Shown: positions 35,346 through 44,453 of the stretch, one piece after another | How the letters are laid out: each line of letters starts with the position of its first letter | How positions within the stretch are numbered: position 1 is the first letter of the stretch | Assembly (NCBI RefSeq): GCF_000022545.1 | Contig: NC_012883.1 | Span: 1,232,276-1,296,275 of the forward strand | Direction: 5' to 3' | Origin: Thermococcus sibiricus MM 739 | GTDB taxonomy: Archaea; Methanobacteriota_B; Thermococci; Thermococcales; Thermococcaceae | Length of the DNA stretch: 64,000 bases | The notes under the pieces: generated by a model | What the model was told of the DNA's origin: nothing | What the model saw: only the letters and a program-made list of their open reading frames with translations | The model's database searches: none | Program-made: the position numbers and the translations under genes

Positions 35346-35678
35346 TTTTAGCCTCCCCTCAAACCTAATGGACTCTTAATCTTACTCAAACCTTTCATTA
35401 GTAATGTAACTATAAATCTTTTTTGTTTTTAAATTTTGATACTGTCAGAACAACTGTAGTCCTACCTTCCCTGCTTTCAACACCACCTCGTAAACCAAAA
35501 ATACCACTATCCCGTCAATTGCGATGAAATTTCTCTGTTTTTGTTTGGGTGAAAAGATTTTAAGGCTAAAACCACCCAGTATATAATGGTTTCAGCCCTT
35601 ATTTTCCCTCTTTCTTCTGAAGTATCATCAGAGGTTTAAACCTACCCCCCACCGCTTATCCCAAAAGTATGGAGAAAT
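35346..35678. other. Gap upstream of the DUF6884 gene
   Basis: 333 bp without a gene that I can support. It is AT-rich on the left with the promoter of the DUF6884-GIY-YIG pair. Near 35640-35660 a run CCTACCCCCCACCGCTTATCCC resembles the C-rich run at 1361-1370, so a decayed IS605-type end is conceivable but weak. I see no RNA gene. Confidence 0.4.
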
Positions 35679-36098
35679 TCAGGATTGTTGTCTTAGAGCA
35701 ACCCTAGGCAAGGGGATAGGATACGGAATCCTCATTTCCTTTGAAACAACCATTATCAATGGAGTTATCTCATTTGTGATAAAGTTTACTATCTCTGCGA
35801 ACATTTCTGAAGGAATCCTTTTTTCTTTCTCCCAACCATCGAGTATTTCATCAATTTTTTCCTTTTGTGGTGGAAGGTAAAAGACAGCTCCACTTACAGA
35901 CGCTCGAGCAATTTCTGGGTTATAACCTATTTGATACGTGAAAAGAACCTCTATACCATTTACTTTACCTGAAGGAGTCTTTATCTCACCCAATCTTACC
36001 TCTTCAACCTTTGGTGAAAGATTAATCTCTACTTTACCTGCAACTCCTCCTTGCTTTTCTATTTCAACTTTGGTAATGTTAACACCAAACACAGGCAT
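35679..36098 (-). CDS. Conserved hypothetical protein, possibly SecB-like fold
   Basis: This 139-residue protein begins MPVFGVNITKVEIEKQGG. It has four alternating strands (KVEINLSPKVEEVRLGEI, IEVLFTYQIGYNPEIARASVSGAVFYL), then helices, and ends ITNEITPLIMVVSKEMRIPYPIPLPRV. The strand/helix order and the final helix with a Pro-rich PYPIPLP tail resemble SecB-type chaperones. The resemblance is by pattern only and should be tested by structure prediction. The start follows GGAGGTGTAA. It faces the nucleotidyltransferase gene across an 84-bp divergent promoter. Confidence 0.55.
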   Translation of the reverse strand: MPVFGVNITKVEIEKQGGVAGKVEINLSPKVEEVRLGEIKTPSGKVNGIEVLFTYQIGYNPEIARASVSGAVFYLPPQKEKIDEILDGWEKEKRIPSEMFAEIVNFITNEITPLIMVVSKEMRIPYPIPLPRVALRQQS

Positions 36099-36182
36099 TT
36101 TTACACCTCCTTTTCAACAATCACTGTGAAGTTATTAAAACATATCGGTGAGACTTAAAAGGAGATATGCAAATCATCAACC

Positions 36183-36890
36183 ATGCCAAGAGAAAAAGTT
36201 GTTAGAGTGTGGGATGAGAGGGAAGTTGTTTATTCTCTCAAAAAATGGAGAATTCTAAAAGAAAAACGAGAGAAAGCGTTGCAGATTATGAAAAAGCTGG
36301 CCCAATTCGATCCTCATGTTTATGGGAGCGTTGCTCGAGGAGATGTGAGAAAAGACAGCGACATAGATATTGTTATTCCTTACAAAGTGCCAAGTTTTCT
36401 GATTGAACACGCTCTGGAGAACATGCCTTTTCAAAAGAAGAGAATCGTGATGGCCACTCCATGGCATTTGATAAAGGGTCACATTGAGATTGATGATGAA
36501 ACAGTAATAACTTTCCCTTTGATTAATCCGAATGATAGAGAGATTGAATTCTACAAATGGGGTGGAATGATAGATATTAGAGGGATTCAGACAAATTCAA
36601 GGGTTCCAGGAGTGAATAAAAAGTTAATCCTTATAATACCCAGTGAAAATGGCCACATAGAAAAAGAAGTGATGGGAAGAGAAAATGAAGTGGCAAAGGT
36701 TCTAGGAGTCAGTATTAAGCTTGTGCAAGAGAGAGTCAAGATACTCACAAGAAGAGACTCCATTGGAAGAACAGGAATCTATCTCAATGAAGAAGTTCCG
36801 GATTGGATGAGCTTTGAAGAGGCCTTGAAAAGAATAGCCGATAGAGACCCCAACATCAGAAGAAAGATCAAAGAAAGCGGCGGGATTTGA
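36183..36890 (+). CDS. Nucleotidyltransferase-domain protein (Pol beta superfamily)
   Basis: A 235-residue protein with the core motif VYGSVARGDVRKDSDIDIVI near residues 44-63 (split here by the helix), which includes the G-S and D-x-D metal residues of the Pol beta nucleotidyltransferase fold. The C-terminal half ends in a helix-turn-helix-like stretch. Archaeal COG1665-type proteins of this kind have unknown substrates. Its ATG has no clear ribosome binding site; a TATA-like GACTTAAAAGGA lies upstream, so it may be leaderless. It ends 57 bp before tRNA-Gly. Confidence 0.75.
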   Translation: MPREKVVRVWDEREVVYSLKKWRILKEKREKALQIMKKLAQFDPHVYGSVARGDVRKDSDIDIVIPYKVPSFLIEHALENMPFQKKRIVMATPWHLIKGHIEIDDETVITFPLINPNDREIEFYKWGGMIDIRGIQTNSRVPGVNKKLILIIPSENGHIEKEVMGRENEVAKVLGVSIKLVQERVKILTRRDSIGRTGIYLNEEVPDWMSFEEALKRIADRDPNIRRKIKESGGI

Positions 36891-36947
36891 AAATATCTCA
36901 GCGAAAGATTTATAAAGCGTCTGCAATTGATTATCTACCGGACTTGT

Positions 36948-37025
36948 GCGGTGGTAGTCTAGCCTGGTCTAGGACAGCGGCCTGCCACGCCGCGGGCCCG
37001 GGTTCAAATCCCGGCCACCGCACCA
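36948..37025 (+). tRNA. tRNA-Gly (anticodon GCC)
   Basis: The acceptor stem GCGGTGG pairs with CCACCGC. The anticodon stem GCGGC/GCCGC holds the loop CTGCCAC, giving anticodon GCC. The T loop is GGGTTCAAATCCC, and the 3' CCA is encoded (37023-37025). A TTTATAAA TATA box lies at 36909-36916, 32-39 bp upstream. High GC in the stems suits hyperthermophily. No intron is present. Confidence 0.97.
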
Positions 37026-37118
37026 CAATCTGCTTCTAAAGCTTTTTCATTACCCAATGTCCAAAAAACTAACATTTGGCCATTTTATGCATAATATGAA
37101 AAATACAAGAAAAAAGAA

Positions 37119-38627
37119 TCAATAGAGCTGTAACTCATTTATTGCATCTTTTAAGATATCTATTGCCTCTAGCTCCATAAGAAATGCTTTCCTAATATTG
37201 TAGAGCTTCGGCATAACCCCTAACTGCATCCTTCTGAGGATTTCCTCTAGACTATCGCATCTCCAAGCATCTAAAATCAAGTCCGTAGCATTATTATGAA
37301 GTTCCAGAGCCATCTCTAGAGTTTCGTTATCAACATCCAAAGACACTGCAGTGCTGTAAAGCTCTTCAAAAATGTCATAATACATGAAAAACCAAGATGT
37401 CCATGTATGGGCCATTAAAATATAAGGATTCCCCGTAATTGGTAGAATAGGTCCAAACTGAGGTTCAGGTATTTTTATTGCCATTAAAAGAATATCGCCA
37501 CCTGACCATCCAGCCACTACGATATTTCCATTTGGTACAACATCAACAGAGTGAGCAGCATCGTAAGAGCCTCCATCGTAGATGTAGTTCCATTTCACAT
37601 TTCCTGAACTGTCTAGGACTAAAACCCAAGCATCCATGTTTGATGCACCAAAACTATTAGTGTAGCCCACAAGCACAATGCCTCCATCGGAAAGAACTGT
37701 AATTGAATTAACCCCATCTTCTCCTGATCCTCCAAATTGCTTTTGCCATATTATGTTCCCATTGCTATCAAGACGGATGACCCAAGCGTCATTATACTCT
37801 CCATTTTCCGTTTGACCTGCAACCACAATGTCCCCATTAGGAGCAACTGCCACAGCATAAGCTATATCCTCATTATTTTTATCGAATGTCTTCTGCCACT
37901 TTAAGTTGCCATTCTCATCAAGCCTAAGAACCAAAAAATCCTTGGCATAATCGTTCCCCGAATCTCCAGCTACTATGATATCCCCGTTAGAGGCCATTGC
38001 AACCGCCCATGCTTCGTCATTTTGGCTTATATCATAAGTCTTATTCAATTTTACGCTAGCGTTTTTGTCAAGCTTGAGAACCCAAACGTCTTCCTCAGGT
38101 AATTCCTTACCCCCATACGTTTGTATTTTACCGACGACTATGACGTCTTCGCTGGGAGTAATAATCGCGTCTAAAACGACATTTGCATCAGGCACAGAGT
38201 AGTAATAATGTTCCAAATCATTTCCTTCACTGTCAAATCTCGAAATTGTTAAGCTATCTGGATAAAGACCCATGAATGCGTAGCTGTATCCTACTGCCAG
38301 GGTGTCCCCATTTGGAAGGACCTTAACTGCGTAAGCAACATCGCTATATGTCAAAGTCCTGTTCCACTTGAGAGTTCCATTCTCATCGGTTTTAAAAATC
38401 AAAAAGTTCGAATGCCACCAATCAAAATACGTATGTCCTGCAACTATAATCTCTCCATCTGGGGTAACATCTACCAAACTGCCACCACTTGTACTGCCAA
38501 AAGTATAAGTTTCATGCCAAAGGACTTCATAATCATTCCCTGCTTCTACTTGAGGCATTCTGCAAAAAATTCCAAATAACAAAGCCAATAAAAATAAAGC
38601 CCAACACCTCTTCACTTTTCCTCTCAT
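37119..38627 (-). CDS. Secreted seven-blade beta-propeller protein with helical C-terminus
   Basis: A signal peptide (to about residue 28, ending VEA) precedes seven blades of about 50 residues. Each has a core like AVAVAPNGDIVVAGQT followed by an aspartate-rich turn (LDENGNLKWQ) that ends with Trp. The blades are the same type as in the 974-residue protein at 59573-62497. After residue 385 the last 115 residues are helical, with no CGP-CTERM motif, so this protein is free or bound by other means. The start follows GGGAGGT. It may bind a ligand or partner at the cell surface; the substrate is unknown. Confidence 0.85.
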   Translation of the reverse strand: MRGKVKRCWALFLLALLFGIFCRMPQVEAGNDYEVLWHETYTFGSTSGGSLVDVTPDGEIIVAGHTYFDWWHSNFLIFKTDENGTLKWNRTLTYSDVAYAVKVLPNGDTLAVGYSYAFMGLYPDSLTISRFDSEGNDLEHYYYSVPDANVVLDAIITPSEDVIVVGKIQTYGGKELPEEDVWVLKLDKNASVKLNKTYDISQNDEAWAVAMASNGDIIVAGDSGNDYAKDFLVLRLDENGNLKWQKTFDKNNEDIAYAVAVAPNGDIVVAGQTENGEYNDAWVIRLDSNGNIIWQKQFGGSGEDGVNSITVLSDGGIVLVGYTNSFGASNMDAWVLVLDSSGNVKWNYIYDGGSYDAAHSVDVVPNGNIVVAGWSGGDILLMAIKIPEPQFGPILPITGNPYILMAHTWTSWFFMYYDIFEELYSTAVSLDVDNETLEMALELHNNATDLILDAWRCDSLEEILRRMQLGVMPKLYNIRKAFLMELEAIDILKDAINELQLY

Positions 38628-38953
38628 GTTGAGACCTCCCGCTTCAGCTTAAGAATCACTATTAACAATACCTCTACCAACCCCCATCCAGAAGAGTTAG
38701 TAGGGATAAGTTAATAATGACATTTACTGTTATGTAGCTTGAAATATAAAAACCTTTGTTATTTGTCCAAATTATATTTACAAATTTCCAAGATATAGTG
38801 TGAATATTCTTTCATAAATAATAAAAAAATTATAACACCAATAACTAAGATGAGAGCTTAAAAGGCATACATCCTAAGGTATTACAAAAATTATAATCTA
38901 AGCCTTCCCATATCTTGAGTGAGTATATTAATGTCCAAGATTCTCACTGTAAT
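38628..38953. other. Intergenic region between propeller and cupin genes
   Basis: 326 bp of very AT-rich sequence. On the minus strand it carries a TATA-like element (TTTTTATATTTC near 38743-38754) for the propeller gene. I see no open frame of note, RNA or repeat. Confidence 0.6.
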
Positions 38954-39280
38954 TTAATCTCCTTTACTCTTCAATACTGCAGGTTCGAACATCAGCACAT
39001 AGGAAGGTTCTAAGGCCTTAGGACAGTGCTCCACACCTCTCGGTACAAGGGCCATTTCTCCTTCATGTAGAACTATATCCGGAAAATCCCTTAACTGAAT
39101 AACTATGCTCCCCCGGTATACGTAGAAAAGCTCATCTTCATTTGTATGCTTGTGCCAGTGATATTCACCATTAAAGAGAGCCATTCTAATTACATACTCG
39201 TTAATCCGCGCCACCTCAATTGGAGACCATGGCTTTTCAATTTCCTTGAGTTTATTATCCAGATTAATTTTGGGAATCAT
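38954..39280 (-). CDS. Cupin-domain protein
   Basis: A 108-residue single-domain cupin. The metal-binding motif 1 is WHKHTNEDELFYVYRG near residues 42-57 (His, His and Glu), and motif 2 begins with EMALVPRGVEHCP near 74-86, where His is a metal ligand. Small cupins of this type bind Fe, Mn or Ni and act as isomerases, dioxygenases or decarboxylases, so the substrate cannot be stated. The ATG at 39280 follows GGGGTGAT. Downstream lies the methylthioadenosine phosphorylase gene on the opposite side of a short gap, same strand. Confidence 0.85.
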   Translation of the reverse strand: MIPKINLDNKLKEIEKPWSPIEVARINEYVIRMALFNGEYHWHKHTNEDELFYVYRGSIVIQLRDFPDIVLHEGEMALVPRGVEHCPKALEPSYVLMFEPAVLKSKGD

Positions 39281-39325
39281 GATATCACCCCTAACTGGAA
39301 GCTAAAGTAAAAAGGAAATACAAAA

Positions 39326-40126
39326 TCAGCCTGTAGCTCCTTTCAATGCATCTTTACAAGCACATCTTCTAATCCTTGGAATGTGCTCTACAGCTTTCAT
39401 CAAAAGGAGCTTAATCTCCTCGCTCTTCTGCTGCATAAGTTCAACAACTTCTGAATGAGTAAGCTTAGTTTTGCTTATCCCTGCACCGTAGTTAGTCACT
39501 ATAGCAACGCTAGCATAGCACATTTCTAGTTCTCTAGCTAAGATGGCCTCAGGTGATTGTGTCATCCCTACTACATCGGCACCCAATATTCTCAAGGCCC
39601 TAATTTCAGCCCTTGTTTCAAACCTAGGTCCTTCCATTGCAGCGTAAGTTCCCCTTGGATGGTAGCTGAAGCCAAGCTCTCTTGCAGCTCTAATTAAAGA
39701 GTCCCTAAGCTCTGGACAGTATGGATCTGTGAAATCCACATGGGCCACAAAATTCCTCTCATGAGGCGCATCTTCGCCATCATAGAATGTGTACGTCCTA
39801 TTCTTGGTAAAATCTATCAGTTGATCCAGTATTACAAAATCCCCAGGTTTCATGGCCTCATTCACCGAACCAACTGCAGAGGTTGCGAGGATCCTTTCCA
39901 CGCCAAGCTCGTGCAGACCCCATATGTTCGCACGGTAATTTATTTTATGTGGGGGAACACTATGTTTCTCTCCATGTCTTGCTAGGAAAGCTATTTCCTC
40001 TCCTTTATATGTACCTATTTTGACCTTAATATTTCCATAAGGAGTCTTTATCATCTCTTCCCTTAGGTTTTCTAGAAGTCTTGGATCATATACACCTGAA
40101 CCTCCAATTATAGCTATCCTTGGCAT
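39326..40126 (-). CDS. mtnP: S-methyl-5'-thioadenosine phosphorylase
   Basis: MTA phosphorylase cleaves methylthioadenosine, the by-product of polyamine synthesis, into adenine and methylthioribose-1-phosphate. The protein has GGSGVYDP near residue 8, ATSAVGSV near 87 and AAMEGPRFETRAEIR near 167, which contact phosphate and ribose. ATG 40126 is preferred (266 residues), because GGTGGTG lies close upstream. The C-terminal CAC pair (RRCACKDALKG) resembles the CXC motif reported to stabilise the Pyrococcus enzyme through disulfides. Purine nucleoside phosphorylase activity cannot be fully excluded. Confidence 0.9.
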   Translation of the reverse strand: MPRIAIIGGSGVYDPRLLENLREEMIKTPYGNIKVKIGTYKGEEIAFLARHGEKHSVPPHKINYRANIWGLHELGVERILATSAVGSVNEAMKPGDFVILDQLIDFTKNRTYTFYDGEDAPHERNFVAHVDFTDPYCPELRDSLIRAARELGFSYHPRGTYAAMEGPRFETRAEIRALRILGADVVGMTQSPEAILARELEMCYASVAIVTNYGAGISKTKLTHSEVVELMQQKSEEIKLLLMKAVEHIPRIRRCACKDALKGATG

Positions 40127-40168
40127 TAAAACACCACCAGAAATAGTTAAAATAAAGAACATTTAAAC

Positions 40169-41215
40169 CTAATGTTGCTCCTCCAAAGCCTCTTCTATTG
40201 CCAACCTAAGGATCTTGACTAAAATCTCTTCCAAAAGCCTTGAGTTCCACTTCGGGTCCTTTACATTCATAACGGCATCTATTGCTTTATCAAGATCTCC
40301 CTGCCTCAGATATCCCATAGCAATTTCCCCAAATGCCAATGAGGCCAAATAATCGTCTTTTATCTTGCTAGCCTGCTCAATTGCCTTTTCTCTCCTCCCG
40401 ATTCGATTGAAAAATGCTACCACTTTTACCTGAACATTCTCATCTGGTACTTTTTCAGCAATTTTTTCCACTAAATCTGCATATTCTCCACTCGGAGACT
40501 CGATCAAAAGACCCAACAACTCCCTCGATACTGCCTTTAATTCTTCTTCTCTTAATGCATCAAGAAACTTGGAGAGATACTCCGGGAATTTCATAAGGTC
40601 TTCAGCAATTTCCATGATCAGCTTCTCTCTATCTCCTTCTATGGTGTTAAATATTTCCAGGGCATTTTCAATTTCCTCTCTTTTTATATGAAACTTCAAA
40701 ATCTCTGATTTCGCTTTAGAGCTCCAAGGCTCGTCAAGAAGTTCTTTTGAAATTTGAATGGCATCTTTAAGAATTCCTGCAGATAGATAAGCCTTAAGAA
40801 TCGAAAGTAAAGTTTCATTTCTTATTCTACTGTCATCAATTAACAACGCATAGGAAAGCGCCGGCTTAAGAATTCCGAGTCTCAACATTGACTTTATCAT
40901 TTTTTCCAAATTTCTATCTCTGCTTTGTGGAGGTGCCCCTTCAAGAAGCTCTACTACTCGAGCAAAGACCCGAGCAGCAGAATTCTTGTTTGCTCCCCCT
41001 ATATATGTTCCTACATTTATAAGGAGATCAACAAGTTCATCTAGGTCTTCAATAGCCTCAGCACCCGCTAAAGACTTTCTAAACGCTTCCAAATACCTAG
41101 GATCCTCTATGCGATAAAGTTCCAAACCAATACGAGCATAAGTAAGTGCCCTAATCTTCGGATCTGTGATGATCTCCACCAAATCGAAAATACTTTTAAT
41201 AGTCTCATCTTCCAT
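40169..41215 (-). CDS. Alpha-solenoid (HEAT/TPR-like) protein, function unknown
   Basis: A 348-residue all-helical protein with repeated helical pairs of about 35 residues (for example DPKIRALTYARIGLEL near 18 and EKAIEQASKIKDDYLASLAF near 285). No catalytic motif is seen. Such solenoids usually serve as binding scaffolds. It starts at ATG 41215 and lies just before the MTA phosphorylase gene on the same strand, with about 40 bp between them, so they may be cotranscribed. The end, ALEEQH, is strongly acidic. Confidence 0.65.
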   Translation of the reverse strand: MEDETIKSIFDLVEIITDPKIRALTYARIGLELYRIEDPRYLEAFRKSLAGAEAIEDLDELVDLLINVGTYIGGANKNSAARVFARVVELLEGAPPQSRDRNLEKMIKSMLRLGILKPALSYALLIDDSRIRNETLLSILKAYLSAGILKDAIQISKELLDEPWSSKAKSEILKFHIKREEIENALEIFNTIEGDREKLIMEIAEDLMKFPEYLSKFLDALREEELKAVSRELLGLLIESPSGEYADLVEKIAEKVPDENVQVKVVAFFNRIGRREKAIEQASKIKDDYLASLAFGEIAMGYLRQGDLDKAIDAVMNVKDPKWNSRLLEEILVKILRLAIEEALEEQH

Positions 41216-41356
41216 AACCCATCATCAAATAGAATTGCATAGAAAAATATTTAACACTTTTGAATTGGACTTGACTGCATCCCAAAGAACGAACAAAAAC
41301 TTATAGTTTTATGGCTATAAAATAAATGTCGTAAAAAAATACGTCAAAAAACGAAA

Positions 41357-41566
41357 TCAGCTAAGGTCGTCATATACTACACTAACAACTTCTCCGTCAT
41401 CCAAAGAGACAAAGCTGACTTTCATTTTTTTACCTGTCTTAGGGTCAACTACAACGAAATCAGGGTTCTTAAGATATTCACTAGAAGGAACATGCCAGAC
41501 ATCGTCGTAATGAAGTTTTAACTCCTTCATAAACTTCCTCAAATCTTTCTTAATCATAGTTGGCAT
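41357..41566 (-). CDS. Small hypothetical protein
   Basis: A 69-residue protein beginning MPTMIKKDLRKFMKEL and ending VVSVVYDDLS. ATG 41566 is chosen because GGTGAT precedes it by about 4 bases. The middle (HYDDVWHVPSSEYLKNPDFVVVD) contains no known motif. It is probably real because the codon pattern and the ribosome binding site are good, but no family is recognised. Confidence 0.55.
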   Translation of the reverse strand: MPTMIKKDLRKFMKELKLHYDDVWHVPSSEYLKNPDFVVVDPKTGKKMKVSFVSLDDGEVVSVVYDDLS

Positions 41567-41648
41567 AGATATCACCATTAAAATATACAACTCTAAGGTA
41601 TAAAAGGTTTTCTAATCGGTTTTTGTCAAGATTGATATCGTCAAATGT

Positions 41649-42494
41649 CTATATACATAGCATGGCTCCCTGCGGAACCCGCAACTCTCTTGAAATGGGC
41701 ATGCACTTTGCTTTTAAGAGATAAAATATTCTTCTGTCATTACTTTCGTTCAAGGTCTCAAAGTTGGCCTGCCCCTTTGCTATAATTACATCCGCACTAT
41801 CAAAAATCTCTTTGAATCTCCCCGAAATCCTATCCAATGGAACTCCCACAACTCCAAAACCCGTAGAAATTATCTCTCCAACTTCTTGAAGACCAGCTAC
41901 TCTTAACTCATTCACTGTAGCATCATTAATAAGCGGTTGCTCTTTCCCTGCGATATATATCTCCAAATCAGGAAAACTTTCTTTAATTTTCTTCAAAAAG
42001 AGTTTATCAAAATATATCTCTCCACAATTATCAGTGAGGTATAAAAGCACTCTTGCATTTTTAAGTGTCTTAAAAAGCTCTTCTGAGTTATCCACATATA
42101 AATCCTCGTTAATTAAGTGTATAATGTCCCGCTCTATTTTTTCTGGAGAATAGCCTACTGCAAAATCAATGATATTCCCAACTATTGCTAGTTTAAGGGC
42201 AGTCTTGAGATCAATTTCTAGATTTTTTGTAATATTCTCCAAAATCTTTTTTGCAATCTCATTTGATCTTTCCTTGTATTCCTTAAAAGGGTCTTCAATT
42301 CCCAAGAACTTATAAAGTTCAGAAATTATTTCACTAGCAACTATTCCAGAGATTGAATCTTCTTTAAGTTTGCCCATAAGCTTTGCCGAGAAAACCGCTG
42401 CTGTTTTCCTCTTTTCTAAGTCGTCAGTTGTCATCTCAATTATTCTTTGACACTGGTTGGCAATGCACATAAAACATTCGTAATGAATTCTCAT
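41649..42494 (-). CDS. DUF89-family metal-dependent phosphatase (damage-control type)
   Basis: A 281-residue DUF89 protein. An N-terminal CFMCIANQC stretch near residue 7 precedes helices. The catalytic part has LLYLTDNCGEIYFDK near 152-166 and the DVIIAKGQANFETL segment near 241-254 used for metal binding in the family. DUF89 enzymes hydrolyse damaged sugar phosphates and related metabolites. The short archaeal form lacks the C-terminal methyltransferase part. The start ATG 42494 follows GGAGGATAAG. Its genuine substrate is unknown. Confidence 0.82.
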   Translation of the reverse strand: MRIHYECFMCIANQCQRIIEMTTDDLEKRKTAAVFSAKLMGKLKEDSISGIVASEIISELYKFLGIEDPFKEYKERSNEIAKKILENITKNLEIDLKTALKLAIVGNIIDFAVGYSPEKIERDIIHLINEDLYVDNSEELFKTLKNARVLLYLTDNCGEIYFDKLFLKKIKESFPDLEIYIAGKEQPLINDATVNELRVAGLQEVGEIISTGFGVVGVPLDRISGRFKEIFDSADVIIAKGQANFETLNESNDRRIFYLLKAKCMPISRELRVPQGAMLCI

Positions 42495-42688
42495 TTCTTA
42501 TCCTCCTTAAATCTAGATTGTTACAACATGTTTAAAAAAGTGTTTATCAAACATTTGTTCGGAGAATCAAAAATGAAGCTGCCTTTCTTGCAAGGGAGAG
42601 GCTTCCATGCAGTAATAGCAATTACATCAATCATCAGTGCTTTTAATGTTCTCATATTGGGAAAAGAGAGAAGAGGAATAAAGTTAAC

Positions 42689-42796
42689 TCAATATAAGTG
42701 TTCAATATATGAGAGTTCTTCAATTACTGGCTTTTTCTTTTTCCTTTCAAATTCTCTAAGATAGAGGTAATCATAAAGTCTTGAAATAATCTCCAT
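42689..42796 (-). CDS. Possible 35-residue small protein
   Basis: On the minus strand, ATG 42796 follows GGAGGTGAG at a good distance and opens a 35-codon frame. It is read as MEIISRLYDYLYLREF, then ERKKKKP, and then VIEELSYIEHLY before TGA. The Arg/Lys and aromatic pattern resembles small binding peptides, and a TATA-like element (GTTTTTAAGC near 42857-42866) is upstream. It is too short to prove by eye. A divergent arrangement with srp54 may share this region. Confidence 0.45.
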   Translation of the reverse strand: MEIISRLYDYLYLREFERKKKKPVIEELSYIEHLY

Positions 42797-43106
42797 TTCT
42801 CTCACCTCCAAACCCTTTTCTTTATTTTCTCAATCAATATTAGCGTTATTGAGCTTAAAAACGTTTTCAGTTCTATTATGGTCCTAAATGAACAATAAAA
42901 TCCAAAATTCTCAGAAAAAAAGCTAAATGAGTGGATTTAATCTTCAATGTACAAACTTGGAGAAGCAAAAAGGTTTCAAAAGTGTTTTTTTAGACAAATG
43001 CATACATTTTTTGCTTTTGGAATATTGTCACTTAAGATACTTATATGGATCTTACTGTTTCAAAAGAGATATAAACCCACATACACCTTTTATGTATGGT
43101 GGGAAA
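42797..43106. promoter_or_regulatory. Divergent intergenic region before srp54
   Basis: 310 bp without a gene. A TATA element (GAGATATAAACCC near 43068-43080) precedes the srp54 ATG at 43107. The word TTTCAAAAG occurs twice (near 42973 and 43059), without an obvious pattern. I see no RNA gene. Confidence 0.5.
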
Positions 43107-44453
43107 ATGGTATTGGATAAACTGGGACAATCATTGAATAATGCATTGAAAAAACTTGCACGTGCCAGTACTGTGGATGAGGCTCTTGTGAGAGATGTTG
43201 TTAGAGATATTCAGAGAGCACTAATAACAAGTGATGTTAATGTTCGTCTTGTTCTTGATTTAACGAAAAAAATAGAAAAACGGGCCTTAGAAGAAAAACC
43301 TCCTGCAGGTGTTTCTAAAAAAGAGCATATAGTGAAAATAGTCTATGAAGAACTTACAAACTTTTTGGGGAAAGAGGCCAAACCTGTCGAAATAAAAGCA
43401 AAACCAACTGTTCTTTTAACTGTAGGAATTCAAGGATCCGGAAAGACTACGAGTGTGGCAAAGCTGAGCCGATATTTCCAAAAACATGGATATAAAGTCG
43501 GAGTAGTATGCTCAGATACATGGCGTCCTGGTGCATACCAGCAACTTAAACAGCTTATAGAACCATACGGAATTGAGGTATTCGGAAATCCGGAGGAAAA
43601 AAATGCCATAAAACTCGCAAAAGAGGGTGTGGAATACTTCAAAAAGAAAGGAGTAGATGTAATAATAGTTGACTCTGCAGGAAGACATAAGGAAGAAAAA
43701 GGCCTTATTGAAGAAATGAGACAGATAAGCAACACTATAAATCCCCATGAAGTAATCCTTATAATAGATGGCACAATTGGACAGCAAGCATACAACCAAG
43801 CTCTGGCTTTCAAAGAGGCCACTCCAATAGGGTCAATAATAGTCACAAAACTTGATGGCTCTGCAAAAGGTGGAGGGGCCCTATCCGCAGTGGTCGCCAC
43901 TGGAGCACCCATAAAATTCATAGGAGTAGGGGAAAAGATAGATGACCTTGAGCCCTTCGATCCAAAAAGATTTGTTTCCAGACTTTTAGGACTCGGAGAT
44001 ATTCAAGGATTGTTAGAGAAATTTGAAGAATTGAGTAAGGAAGTAGAGTTCAAAGAGGAAGACATGGAAAAATTCCTCAAAGGAAAATTCAATCTCAAAG
44101 ACATGTACGCCCAGCTTGAGGCCATGAAAAAAATGGGGCCTCTGCAACAAATTCTAAAAATGATCCCCGGAATGGGATATTCCCTCCCTGATGAAATGGT
44201 AAGAATGAGTGAAGTCAGATTAAAGAAATTTAAAGTCATAATGGACTCCATGACGGAAGAAGAGCTTGAAAATCCTGAAATAATAAACTATTCACGAATA
44301 AAAAGAATAGCCCGAGGATCAGGCACAACTACGAAAGATGTAAAAGAATTGATTAATCAATACAATCAAATGAAAAAGTTCTTTAGGAGTATGGACAAAA
44401 GAAAATTGGCCAAGATGGCCAAGAGGTTTAACATGGGAGGGTTTGGTATATGA
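43107..44453 (+). CDS. srp54: Signal recognition particle GTPase SRP54
   Basis: SRP54 binds signal sequences and 7S RNA and delivers ribosomes to FtsY at the membrane. The N and G domains contain GIQGSGKTTSVAKL near residue 105, DTAGRHKEEK-type switch (here DSAGRHKEEKGL near 187) and TKLDGSAKGGGALS near 246. The methionine-rich M domain is at the C-terminus (about 300-448; here MEKFLKGKFNLKDMYAQL and MKKMGPLQQI). The start ATG 43107 follows GGTGGG and yields 448 residues, close to the Pyrococcus protein. A longer frame from 42927 reads into a non-homologous leader. It overlaps the next gene by 4 bases. Confidence 0.96.
   Translation: MVLDKLGQSLNNALKKLARASTVDEALVRDVVRDIQRALITSDVNVRLVLDLTKKIEKRALEEKPPAGVSKKEHIVKIVYEELTNFLGKEAKPVEIKAKPTVLLTVGIQGSGKTTSVAKLSRYFQKHGYKVGVVCSDTWRPGAYQQLKQLIEPYGIEVFGNPEEKNAIKLAKEGVEYFKKKGVDVIIVDSAGRHKEEKGLIEEMRQISNTINPHEVILIIDGTIGQQAYNQALAFKEATPIGSIIVTKLDGSAKGGGALSAVVATGAPIKFIGVGEKIDDLEPFDPKRFVSRLLGLGDIQGLLEKFEELSKEVEFKEEDMEKFLKGKFNLKDMYAQLEAMKKMGPLQQILKMIPGMGYSLPDEMVRMSEVRLKKFKVIMDSMTEEELENPEIINYSRIKRIARGSGTTTKDVKELINQYNQMKKFFRSMDKRKLAKMAKRFNMGGFGI

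Noticed and set aside
42447-42764. Plus-strand 105-codon frame
   Set aside because: It overlaps the DUF89 start, has no ribosome binding site and no protein-like pattern. The minus-strand 35-codon frame is better supported.
42970-43068. Two TTTCAAAAG words upstream of srp54 as a regulatory repeat
   Set aside because: Short, AT-rich and unevenly placed relative to TATA, so likely chance.
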